Positions 26,201 to 36,067 of a stretch of DNA of 64,000 nt are shown one piece after another. Under the pieces are notes generated by a model. The model had not been told where the DNA came from and made no database searches. It saw only the letters and a program-made list of their open reading frames with translations. The stretch is from the NCBI GenBank assembly GCA_026874595.1, contig CM049322.1, positions 42,966,840 to 43,030,839 on the forward strand, given 5' to 3'. The position numbers were made by a program, and so were the translations under genes. Position 1 is the stretch's first letter. Every line of letters begins with the position of its first letter. This stretch comes from Sipunculus nudus. Taxonomy: Eukaryota > Annelida > Sipuncula > Golfingiida > Sipunculidae.

Positions 26201-27342
26201 GGCAACCTTGTTTAATTATGCAATTATTTTATTTATATAAAGTTACTAAAATAAATAGCCACATCCTGTTAAAATTTGAAATAAAAGTTGAAATAAAAAA
26301 ACACAATTCAGAAAATTCAAAGAATGTTTTACATGAAATGTTTCTGACACAACATAATTTGCATAATCTGATATATGCAAATATATGCAAATATAAGTGT
26401 TAAAGTGACAATTTCGAATGATCACATGTATTAAGAATCCTCTTAATCTTATTTATATGGATTCTTTCAGCGAACAATTTATTCTCATGAAATGAAGGCT
26501 GTTGATGTAACAGTTCGCTTATTCATAGAATACTAAAAATATGAAACACGATTGAAAACTTAGCATTGTTATTGCGAAAAACAATGAACAAGAGTTTACA
26601 TTTATGATTGGGCTATCTTTGTGTGGATAAAGCACAATAACCTCACAGCGGAGGTATTATAAACTTTCTAGTTCATATTTTATATGTTACGACTATATTA
26701 TCATTTCAGTTAATGGGCCGTTGGTACCTCATGCATATGGTAGGAATAACGGATAACGACCCCCGCGGCGGCTCATACCTTGACGTATTCCATGAGGACG
26801 GCAAATTTTACGTCAGGAATACGTACTTGTATGTAAAATACTAATATTCGATGGGTTTACTGGGGGGAAATCGGTGGTGTTTCGCTAGATACATAATGTG
26901 TGGGGAATACTATAATTGGTATTTGAAGTTACATGCATATTATCTAGAGTTAATGAAGTCATCACTCTGTAAGCTGCTCATGCGTGAAGATCATCGAGTA
27001 ACCCGTATATCCTTGTTTCAGCCTCTACTTTTGTTACTTCAAGATTCCCTATAATATAACGCTGCTTTATAATAAAAATATAAAATCCCGGGGATAATAA
27101 AATATATACACTTTAAATAATTCATTTGTCTTTATTTAATTCTCACATTATAATAATAATTCAGATATAGTATATATGTATATATGTGTGGTTAGAAATT
27201 CTAACCACGTTCACCTGATGATCGGGTCGCATCCCGTGAAACAGACTGTTGGGAATTTACAGTGTTGTTTTTCTCCAGGGTTATACCGCTCTGGCCTAGT
27301 CTTTAGGCCATAGAGCACTATACATCAGAGGGTAAGACTACC

Positions 27343-27422
<80 letters not shown>

Positions 27423-27865
27423 CTGGAATACGAGAACATCATAGCATGATGTATTAAGATATATATGTGAAAGATAAATAATATAATTCAAGGTCTCCCA
27501 CGGGTGAATGCCTCCCCTCGACCGTCTTTGAATTACGACGTCAGGAGGACGCAGATTCCTTGGGACTATATGCACAGGGAAAGAAAGGTACCTTACATTT
27601 GTATTATATCAGGGGGATATTGTTGTATATATATAAAACCAAGCCCACTTTGTGTCATATCAGTTAATAGAAATACTCTGGTTGAAAAAGTTTGTTCGTT
27701 TTCTAATTGATCAGTTCAGCAGAGAAATAAACTTTACATACTAATTCAATACTAGGGATGTATAATTGACAAAAGTCTAAATCTGTTTCAGGTATTTTCA
27801 TGCTCAACACAAAATATCGGGTTAGTGTTCCACCTGGCTTGTGTTGGTAGTCGATTTATTCTTGG

Positions 27866-27947
<82 letters not shown>

Positions 27948-30900
27948 TTCCCCGAAACCCCTCGAGCAAATCCTGGTAATTAAGTCATCAGTACAGTCAC
28001 CAAATTAGAAACCCCACCGTTGCCCACGACATAATGAAGTAAGCGTTGCAGTTTAAGCCGTGGTCCCAACCCGCTGTACTTGCAAGTGCGTGTTGTCTAC
28101 TTGCAAAAACGTGGGCAAAACTTGGGGATCCGTACGTGGTGAGTGCCGCCACAGTACGGATTTGGAAGCACGCAGACACCCCGTAGCACTTTTAGTGCAG
28201 GAGGAACTTTCGCTGCGTTTGGGCTGCGTTCGGGTTACGGATTCACCCCCGACATGGGGCGGAAAAACTCACGTTCATCGCACTTGCACGCACTTACAAC
28301 ATGCGAGTGAGTGAGGGCACCGTACGTGAGCAGCACGTGTAAGTACTGCCTCCGAACGACAACGTGGCAGTCGCACGGAGATCGTACGTTACAAGCACGT
28401 AAACTCGTCGCGTGCGCGTCGTACTATGCACGCAAAGGCTCACGGGCCACATAGTTACACCTTGCGCAACCGTGCGTTGACGCACTCCCTCCCTATTCTT
28501 ACCATTCCCTCCCCACGTTTTCAGAAAAACGTGGCGGCCGTGGCCTCCCCAAAATCTCCTCTGGCAAGCTATTTGATTGACGTCACCAGTTAATCTTTGT
28601 GGTGCAGAAATTTTTCTTCACACATTACTAAACCGCCTTTAGAGAATGTTGGTAGAAATAACCCTCAAATTTCAGGAAATACACGTATTTCCTATAATTT
28701 TCAGTAAATACGTGAGGTCCCCGAGTGAATTAGGAAATTCGCGTATTTACTGAAAGGTTTAGGAAATACGTGTATTCACTGATTTCACACACTTACTGTA
28801 ACATATATACATGTATATCGCGTACAGTTTCGGACATGAGAGGTGTCGGGGGTGACTTTGTTCACTACGGTTTGGACCACTACTGCAACGTCGTGAAGGA
28901 CGGTGTTTGCATGAGGCCGTTCGTGCATATCTGGAGCAGAACAAGAGAGCTGCCGAACAATATACTGACCAAAGCCAAAGAAGAGATTAAAAAAGTGTGC
29001 CTACCACCAAATGTATACAATTATGAAACCGGGAAGTATAACAGTAAGTTATGTTTTTTTCCTCTCTCTCTCTCTTGAAAATGTATTGCTGGGTTTATTT
29101 TTACCCAACATTTGTTCCTTTGGCATTCATAAAAAAATCGACAATTGCCGTGAAAGTGACATTCAAACACAAACGAAAATACTCAGTAAAATTTGAAATT
29201 TTTGTTTTTCGATTTTTTCAGCGACAATGGTGCCCGTTATTTTATTTATTTATTCATTTATTTTTTTTTTTTTTTGGGGGGGGGGGATATCAATTTTGGA
29301 ATTCCTTAGATAAATGTAAATTTAAGAAAGTCATCAAGATATTAATCGATTATACGAATATTATATTTATGATCTATGGTGCGAAATATTCCAATATCAA
29401 TGGAAATCCTACCTCTTTACATATTGTTTCATTTGTTAAATTTTGTTTCAATACCTTCAATCACTGGCTCTTGTCAAGCATGTCTGACTCAAACATTCCA
29501 TTTTACCTGACAACTGGTGTGTACACCGACACGCATATGCCTTACTTTTTCTTAGATTTTTTTTCTTCCCTTCTTCAATGCAAATCAGGATAAATGTTCT
29601 ATAGAATTTATCTCTTGCTTCGACATTTTTTAAAGTTGCCCGTTCACCTATCTTTTTATAAGGCCTCCTTGAAGGACGTATGAATTTGTTTATCAACAAC
29701 GTGTTTGTAAACACAGCAATGTTGAAATGTAGATAGGTCACTTATTGCAACACGCCATTTGCAATGCTCTGGCTTATCTGACTTGCTACCAGATACCCTT
29801 GGCGAATTTGTTTTGATTATTTTGGCGGGGCCACCACATATTATAAAAACCGTTTATAAAATACAAGTAGCCTGTGTGCAGTGATATCCACCTATTCTGG
29901 CCTATTTCTATAAAAGCTCCATGGGAGTACCTTTTGCTTATAAAAGTCAGTTAGATGATTGGGCTCTTTAAAGAATTCCTCGAGATATGGAAAATACACC
30001 AAAGTTTATGTTGATAATATGTACCCAATCTAAAGCTGAAGCAATTTTCTTGTACTTTTCCTGGAAAGTTTTAAAAATTCTAAGTACTATATCTGGACCA
30101 ATTACGGATGAAAACAAATGTAAAAATAAATGCCCGTCCGCGCTTTTTTTTGTTCAAATATTCCGCAGATACAATAGTTCTCTGTGACCTAAGCGGCTAT
30201 TTGTTATGTAAAGTTAGGATTATTGTATTATCAGGCGATACGAACGATCATATCACAGCCATGACAGGTAATATATTTTTTTTAGTTCAATAACATGACA
30301 GATTACTGATGCGTTAAATTTGATATTCAGATACCTCTAACTTGTGATTTTATTATGAATGTTCACATACATAGTGCTAACTATCAGTAATAAAACTTGT
30401 TTGTTATAGAATGTCCTCAACCTGAGACTGCACGTGAGTATCAGATACTTTTCGTAAACATCGTTTCAGAAACGTGTTAATCTATTCCCTATAGAATAAC
30501 AAATTATAGGCATGGGACATTTTTTTTAATATGCAAAAACTTGTTATCGTATAATTTCACTTAAAATCTACATCTGGAACTGTATAAAGAATGAGAAAAA
30601 TATAAACAAAATAACTGAGGTGAATAAAAGAAAAAAATAGTGTTCAGGTATTTCTTTTAAATTTCAAACATATATGAAGTAAAATATATTTCTATAAACT
30701 CAAAATTATAGTAAAAAATATAAATTAAGGCATTTTAGACACACAAATATGAAATTCATCTGAAATTGGACGAAATAATTTCGTTCCAACTTGGGTTTAA
30801 CGATATACGGGTGCACTGATTCATCACGATAACAAGTATAAATATATTATTGGTATCGTCATATGTCCCCGTATATAAACATTTACATTTAATCATCAGA

Positions 30901-31429
30901 TAAAAAAGTGACATCAGACATCGCAAAAAAAATTTCTCTCAGCGCCATGTATGACATCTGAGGTGAAGAACAAGTTCAGTGGCAGCTTTGGGTATCAATT
31001 TGAGTTATGGCTCTGAATAAAAATACAAGAGTAAATGATTAACTTTGCATTTTACAAGGATACATTCGGTTTGAACTGTAATTTAAAATAAATCGTTTGA
31101 GAGCCGTTTTATTTATCGTATCGTACATAAAGTATCGAACTATGCATCGTATCATGACACAGTGTATCGTTACTGCCCCAGCTGTATCCGTTTGTATTGA
31201 TTTATGTTTTTTTTCTATGTATGGTTTACTTTTTCAACAGGAGACACCTGTCAATTAAGATACATCCCCTATATTAGAACCCTGGATGTACAAAAGGTAT
31301 GACAAATCTATAAATTACATACTTCTAAGTTCATTTAACTGTAAAATTATGACCTTATGGCCCGGTGACCCCATGACCTTATGAAAAGTCCGACGAACTT
31401 ACCAGGTTCCATATCGCTTTTGCTCAGAG

Positions 31430-31469
<40 letters not shown>

Positions 31470-32496
31470 CAAGTGAAAGAGAGAAAAAGAAGGAGAGAGT
31501 GAAGAAGAGCATAGTTTCAATAGGAGGACACTTTGGAAAGTCAGGAAAACCTCCCAAAAATGTGAAGGGTAGCATGACATATTGGAACGTCCCGGATATC
31601 ATGTGTTATTGATGGTTTGTATGCTACGTCAGTATCATATCATATTACGATTAGATACAGTGTCATTATAGGTTTATGTGATTCTAAATACATATTTAAG
31701 GATCCCTTTAGAGCACCCGGTTCACATAACTGACTGAATTGTTTGCTGTGGGCGACGATGGTCAGTGACTGCTACAAAACAGCTGTGATCCTCTGGGTCT
31801 TTCAGTGAGACATGCGTGGGTCGTGCTGCTTGCTTGGACCCACCGCACGGAGCGTCTGAAAAACATTTCGAGCATCTGTGACGCGTACCCCTTATGAGAC
31901 TTAAAGCATTGTATCTAACTGCGACCAAGTGTTGGCCTAGCTATTTCATACTATTTTTTAGGCTGTATAATATATAACAATGCTTAAATTACAGAGGCTG
32001 GATTTCCACGTCTACATTGACAGTCTGACACCAAAAGTTACAAATGAAACTTTTATGTAAAGTTTGCTATACATACATGTATTTCTATATGACACATGAT
32101 TACAAATACACATGTATATAGTGTTAAGTACATGTATCTATAGCCAAATTAGCAATTTAGGTGCACAATAATTATCCATTTTTTTCCATTAAGTTCCTTG
32201 GGATATGGTACCTGGCTGGCTGGTTTAATCACGCAGGGAGTGACCCACCCGCTGACCTGAAGGGCTACGTCATCAACATCCAACTAAATGAAGGAGTCCT
32301 CTACTACGTGACGTATTCGGCGTAAGTCAGTTTTGTATAAAATAAAACTTCTGCTAGAACTTTGGATTTGGTGATTTTCAATATATTTTTATTTACTTAC
32401 CTCTTAACTAAAACGTGTGCTTTTAGAACTGAATGAGCGAAAATATCAAGTGGCATCTTCTTAATTATAATTAGAAGTTATCATCTTTTTTTTCGG

Positions 32497-32565
<69 letters not shown>

Positions 32566-32766
32566 TGTTTTAAAAATTGAATTGAAATGATCTCATTATT
32601 TTCTGGTCCGAGCACACATAAAAATGTGTGAATTCTTTATAGAAGTGACAAGGAGTGTAGCAAACTTGCGCCGGTAACATTAAGAAGAACATCTGACGGA
32701 GGACAGATGAGACAATTCGGAGGGTCCCACAATGGTAAAGCCAACGCACGCTTCATCTTACGATAA

Positions 32767-32825
<59 letters not shown>

Positions 32826-33507
32826 GTTAAAGGATTTCATGTCAGTATAATGAGAGATTCGCATATCGTTAAGGGTTTGGTGTCAGTATTATGAGAGATT
32901 CGAATATACTTAACGAATTCATGTCAATATTATGAGAGATTCGCATATAGTCAAGGATTTCATGTCAGCATTATGAGAGATTCGGATACAGTTAAGGGTT
33001 TCATGTCAGTCTTATGAGAGATTCCCATACAGTTAAGGGATTTCATGTCAGTATTATGAGAGATTCGCATATAGTTAAGAGTTTCATGTCAGTATTATGA
33101 GAGATTCGTATATAGTTAAGAGTTTCCTGTCAGTATTATGAGAGATTCGCATATAGTTAAGGGTTTCCTGTCAGTATTATGAGAGATTTGCACCTGTAAT
33201 TGTACAGGATCTGAAGCTTACTTCCCTTATATCGACTACGAGCGCTACCTGGTGGCGTGGGTCTGTACTGAAATGGACAACGGTGTATGCATTAAATCTA
33301 TGGTCCGCGTGTGGAGCCGCACACCAACTCTACCCGAGTTTTATATGATTGAAGCGAGAGATTACCTCAAAATCCTTTGCAAACCGGAACGGGAAATGAC
33401 GTATAAAGCATCTGACTATAAAGGCATGTGGGTTATTAAAGTTCTTGAACAATCATTAGGGTAATTGGTTCCCCATATGTTTCTGTATTGAGAGTCATCA
33501 TGGTCAA

Positions 33508-33560
<53 letters not shown>

Positions 33561-34848
33561 TAATAACAACAATAATAATAATAATAATAAAGAAAAAAAT
33601 GTCTAATATAAGTTTTAAACGATATATGATATATGGTTCATTGCAATTTAGATATTTTAAATCTCAAAGTGTTGACAGCTAGGGCTGGTTAGATACATCG
33701 ATACGTATTGATAGGCTTCATTGATACGGTTCACGATACGTGTAACGTGCTGCCTCTTCCTACCGAGTAAAAGCAGTTAATGTAAACAAATATTGATACA
33801 ACTCTACATCTTGATAAGTGACGTGCAATGCGTTAAATACCAGAATAATCTGTTCGATATGAAGCCGAAATGATATTCTTTAATATGTAACTAATTCATG
33901 ATTATTTATTTACTTTATATTATTTATATTTATTTATTTATTTATTTATTGATATTTTTTTATATTTCAGTCTGCGAGCACGTGACATCGTCAGGTAAGT
34001 GTTATGTTGTTTTTTCTTATAATGATTCCAGCAATATATACTATGGATTACGAAATAATAATAAAAAAATAAAATATTCAAGTTAAAATTTGGTAATATA
34101 CTGCGGTTGGCTTTTAGTTCGATATGGTTTCGAATTCGTTATTTTCGTTATAAAGATATTATCGCAAAAATAAAAATATGCATAATGCTGAAGTGTATAG
34201 TCATTAGTAGTGTATAGCTTATTTAAATTTTAACAACATTGTCCATGTCAAAGGCACAGGTAGCTTTACTAAATAAACCATCATTTTTACCCTTAAATCA
34301 ATATTTAAGATTGCGACGATCAATAACATTAATTTTTTTTTTATTATTTGTATGAATTTTCATGAGTTCGATGTTGTCTTTGGGGCTGTCAAATTATTAG
34401 ATCGTTTGATCAGAACAAAAAGTTAACATAAATAAATGAATAAACTAAATCTACGCTACTATATGGTGAGCTCACAAAAATGAAACCCTTGCGAAACGCA
34501 GAAAATTGAAAATCAGGAACATTTAACCGCGCGAATATAAAAAAAAAACATTGTACGCAAACATACCCCCGCAGAATCAACAAATCCAAATTGTGCTTCT
34601 GAATCTCCAAGAGACACTAAGTTTTTTTTTTCTGATATCCGGACGATGTGGCTTTACACATTATAAGCGGTAAAGCCAACTTCACAGAGGCTTCATTTCG
34701 CGATCTTACCATACAGTAAACTATACAGAATTATTCAAGTATTGTGGTAATTATTTAATATACTCCCGATCTCTAATCAGGGAAAATCGACCGAGATGAA
34801 CTGTTTTCCAGCGATGATAGTAATCAGAAGCGGACCCAGGGGGGCCAG

Positions 34849-34879
<31 letters not shown>

Positions 34880-35143
34880 ATAGTTTCATCCGAAGCAACC
34901 TTTTTTAAGGGTTTCAGACAAAATTTTGCGGCTTGAATCCCGCCCCCCTTTTCTGGACCTTTTTTAGGTGTTTCCTTTGTCCTCCTGGGTTGGAACCCCC
35001 CCCCTTTTTTTCCTAAATCCTGGCTCCGCCCCTGAATAATGCATAAATGTTTTCTTTCTTTCGCCTCAGGAGCAGTTTTCACCCCGAAGATATTTCCAGT
35101 CGTGATCGTCGGCGCCATCTGCTGGATATTATCAACATTATGA
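23166..35143 (+). CDS. Tandem double-lipocalin protein, secreted and probably GPI-anchored, 11 coding exons
   Basis: Coding exons are 23166-23276, 26710-26822, 27493-27587, 28828-29043, 30410-30433, 31241-31296, 32194-32321, 32643-32734, 33208-33423, 33971-33994 and 35070-35143. Joined by phase they give 382 residues. Residues 1-19 form a signal peptide. Each lipocalin module opens with G-x-W (G40-R-W42; G208-I-W210) and has a WSRT motif before the C-terminal helix (142-145; 314-317). Six cysteines per module (22, 81, 126, 134, 164, 180; 190, 253, 298, 306, 336, 352) share the spacing 45-8-30-16. Residues 360-382 are a hydrophobic tail ending at a stop, preceded by SSGA, as in GPI signals. 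Lipocalins bind small hydrophobic ligands in a beta-barrel; insect Lazarillo is a known GPI-anchored member. The ligand is unknown. All introns are GT-AG except one GC-AG. Exon borders are inferred from splice sites, phase and homology between modules, not from transcripts. A short tail transmembrane anchor is the alternative to GPI. Confidence 0.85.
23924..25707. mobile_element. hAT-like non-autonomous transposon in lipocalin intron 1
   Basis: The ends are inverted copies of CAGGCTTGGGTCAAGTACA. Flanking octamers TTGAAAAC and TTGAACAC fit an 8-bp target duplication with one change, as for hAT elements. Both subterminal regions are packed with GTACTTGTACTTG-type words. A similar set (CAGGGTTGGGGCCAGGTACA at 24264 onward) suggests a related nested copy. 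No transposase is recognisable. Confidence 0.7.
26710..26822 (+). CDS. Lipocalin gene exon 2: first strand of module 1
   Basis: A TTTCAG acceptor and a GTACTT donor bound 37 codons plus two bases. The segment [12 protein letters not shown] carries the lipocalin G-x-W motif. Its phases (0 in, 2 out) equal those of exon 7. A GTAAAA donor six bases further on would give the wrong phase. Confidence 0.83.
27346..27421. repeat. (TA)n microsatellite in lipocalin intron 2
   Basis: 76 bases of TA, about 70 bases before exon 3. Confidence 0.95.
27493..27587 (+). CDS. Lipocalin gene exon 3: barrel strands of module 1
   Basis: The exon has 31 codons in the frame beginning SPTGECLPS, phase 2 in and 1 out, with a CAAG acceptor and a GGTACC-type donor. 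It aligns with exon 8 (GEC with KEC, ELRR with TLRR). A different reading frame is open for longer here and hides the exon. It was found by looking for the counterpart of exon 8. Confidence 0.8.
27867..27946. repeat. (TA)n microsatellite in lipocalin intron 3
   Basis: About 80 bases of pure TA. Confidence 0.95.
28050..28500 (-). repeat. GC-rich CGTACG-type repeat, copy 2, in lipocalin intron 3
   Basis: It opens with AAGCCGTGGTCCCAACCCGC and matches 12030-12486 in inverted orientation through most of its length. It lies in the intron between exons 3 and 4 of the lipocalin gene. Confidence 0.75.
28828..29043 (+). CDS. Lipocalin gene exon 4: C-terminal half of module 1
   Basis: The exon is 216 bases, phase 1 in and 1 out, with a GTAAGT donor. 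It contains [11 protein letters not shown], the WSRT motif, a helix ([10 protein letters not shown]) and VCLPP. It has the same length as exon 9 and the same cysteine positions. Confidence 0.88.
29625..29930 (-). repeat. Three-copy dispersed repeat, copy B, in lipocalin intron 4
   Basis: Inverted relative to copy A; shares GTTTGTAAACACAGCAATGT, CGCCATTTGCAATGCTCTGG and GTTTTGATTATTTTGGCGGG. Confidence 0.65.
30410..30433 (+). CDS. Lipocalin gene exon 5: 24-base microexon closing module 1
   Basis: The exon encodes CPQPETA, phase 1 in and 1 out, between TTATAG and GTGAGT. It has the same length and phases as exon 10 and supplies the sixth cysteine. Confidence 0.78.
31241..31296 (+). CDS. Lipocalin gene exon 6: linker opening module 2
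   Basis: Eighteen full codons ([18 protein letters not shown]), phase 1 in and 0 out, follow a TTTCAACAG acceptor and precede GTATGA. The exon is homologous to the post-signal part of exon 1. Confidence 0.82.
31425..31500. repeat. (GA)n-rich tract in lipocalin intron 6
   Basis: GAGAGA interrupted by ATA and AAG. Confidence 0.85.
32194..32321 (+). CDS. Lipocalin gene exon 7: first strand of module 2
   Basis: Forty-two codons plus two bases, phase 0 in and 2 out, donor [18 protein letters not shown] carries G-x-W. The exon is five codons longer than exon 2. Confidence 0.87.
32501..32567. repeat. (TA)n microsatellite in lipocalin intron 7
   Basis: 67 bases of TA with one CA step, 75 bases before exon 8. 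Confidence 0.95.
32643..32734 (+). CDS. Lipocalin gene exon 8: barrel strands of module 2
   Basis: Thirty codons, phase 2 in and 1 out, between TTTATAG and GTAAAG. It contains [10 protein letters not shown] and TLRRTSDGG and aligns with exon 3, one codon shorter. Confidence 0.82.
32767..32817. repeat. (CA)n microsatellite in lipocalin intron 8
   Basis: 51 bases of CA, then the 41-bp minisatellite. Confidence 0.95.
32825..33195 (+). repeat. Minisatellite of nine ~41-bp units in lipocalin intron 8
   Basis: Units contain AGTTAAGGGTTTCATGTCAG then TATTATGAGAGATTCGCATA with small changes. The array stops about 13 bases before exon 9, so it forms most of the branch-point region. Confidence 0.88.
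33208..33423 (+). CDS. Lipocalin gene exon 9: C-terminal half of module 2, GC donor
   Basis: The exon follows a TTGTACAG acceptor and contains [24 protein letters not shown] and LKILC. Ending at 33423 with the donor GCATGT gives exactly 216 bases and phase 1, the same as exon 4. The GTGGGT site four bases on would shift the frame into exon 10. Confidence 0.85.
33508..33590. repeat. (AAT)n microsatellite in lipocalin intron 9
   Basis: Trinucleotide AAT run with a few changes. Confidence 0.95.
33971..33994 (+). CDS. Lipocalin gene exon 10: 24-base microexon closing module 2
   Basis: The exon encodes CEHVTSS, phase 1 in and 1 out, between TATTTCAG and GTAAGT. It parallels exon 5. Confidence 0.78.
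34825..35034. mobile_element. MITE with CAGGGGCGGA-type ends, copy 2, in the last lipocalin intron
   Basis: CAGAAGCGGACCCAGG and the inverted right end CAGGGGCGGAGCCAGG match at 13 of 16 positions. A C-run at 34851-34879 lies inside. The right end is 35 bases from the exon 11 acceptor. Confidence 0.55.
35070..35143 (+). CDS. Lipocalin gene exon 11: GPI-type anchor tail and stop
   Basis: The phase 1 exon encodes [18 protein letters not shown] and a few more hydrophobic residues, then TGA. Small residues SSGA precede it as a candidate anchor site. It replaces the linker exon that would otherwise follow a 24-base microexon. Confidence 0.82.
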
Positions 35144-35473
35144 TAACTGCTTTGTCACCGAGCACGATTACCAAATGTTTTGTTTGAAAGAATTGTCGAT
35201 ATAATACATGGCATAAGTTCATAAAGCAGATATATTACATGCCTATACATAATACGGGATAGTATTAATAAGGTTAAGGAGAACACTCCTGATTTCCATG
35301 ATAACCAAATTCTAGTGGCACTGGAGTGCTGCTGATTTTTTCAAGAACATAAGAATAAAAATTGTGAATAATACTGGGATATAATTTTTATGGTGACAGT
35401 TATTTGAAGGTATATAGGATGCCGCATGAGTAAGTAAATTGTAATAATTAATTTAGAACATGTTTAAGTTTTC

Positions 35474-35479
35474 AATAAA
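35474..35479 (+). terminator. Likely polyadenylation signal of the lipocalin gene
   Basis: AATAAA lies about 330 bases after the stop codon. A nearer AATAAA at 35354-35359 could also be used. Confidence 0.45.
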
Positions 35480-35743
35480 CTGCTTTATGTATTTATTGTT
35501 TGTTGTGTAATCTATTGTTTGGATCATCAAAGAAAAGAAATGGTAATGGTATTACGTATGGCATATCATTTTATCTAATATTAATTGGTTGTCTTCCTAT
35601 TTATGGTGATATTGGAAGATCGCAAAATTAAAACCACGCGGTTATGGGTACTTTCCAACTTAGCACGAGGGATAATTTAAGAAGTTCCCGATAGTTGGCG
35701 GGAGTTGTGATTGGTTACTGGAAATTGCAACAAGAAGGTGACT

Positions 35744-35825
35744 TGCACAGTCCCTTCTAAGATATAGAGTCACGTCTAAAATATGAAGTCACGTCTTAAA
35801 TATGTAGTCACGTCTAAAATATAAA
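35744..35825 (+). repeat. Four ~20-bp units around GTCACGTCTAAAATATG
   Basis: Short tandem copies with spacing of 20-21 bases; each holds CACGTCT. Confidence 0.7.
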
Positions 35826-35943
35826 AAAAAAATGTTGTGTAGGTTCCGTCAATATCGCAAAAACACGCACACCCCTATCCTCGCGCGTTCATATATATAT
35901 AAATAAGAGAGAGAGAGAGAATAAAAGGAAAGGGACGGAAAGA

Positions 35944-35998
35944 GATATATATATATATATACACATATATAGATATATATATACATATACATATATAA

Positions 35999-36064
<66 letters not shown>
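35944..36064. repeat. (TA)n-(CA)n-(TA)n microsatellite
   Basis: Mixed TA/CA tract with the CA run at 36000-36022. Confidence 0.9.

Positions 36065-36067
<3 letters not shown>

Noticed and set aside
29051-29593. 180-residue plus-strand frame
   Set aside because: Lies in lipocalin intron 4 just past a GTAAGT donor; low-complexity phenylalanine-rich translation.
32825-33195. CRISPR-like regular array
   Set aside because: Units are contiguous with no spacers, in an intron of an animal gene; it is a minisatellite.
33424-33464. GTGGGT and GTAATT as donors for lipocalin exon 9
   Set aside because: They give phases incompatible with exon 10 and break the equal length with exon 4.
34777-35118. 113-residue minus-strand frame
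   Set aside because: Generated by the C-run MITE and antisense to lipocalin exon 11.
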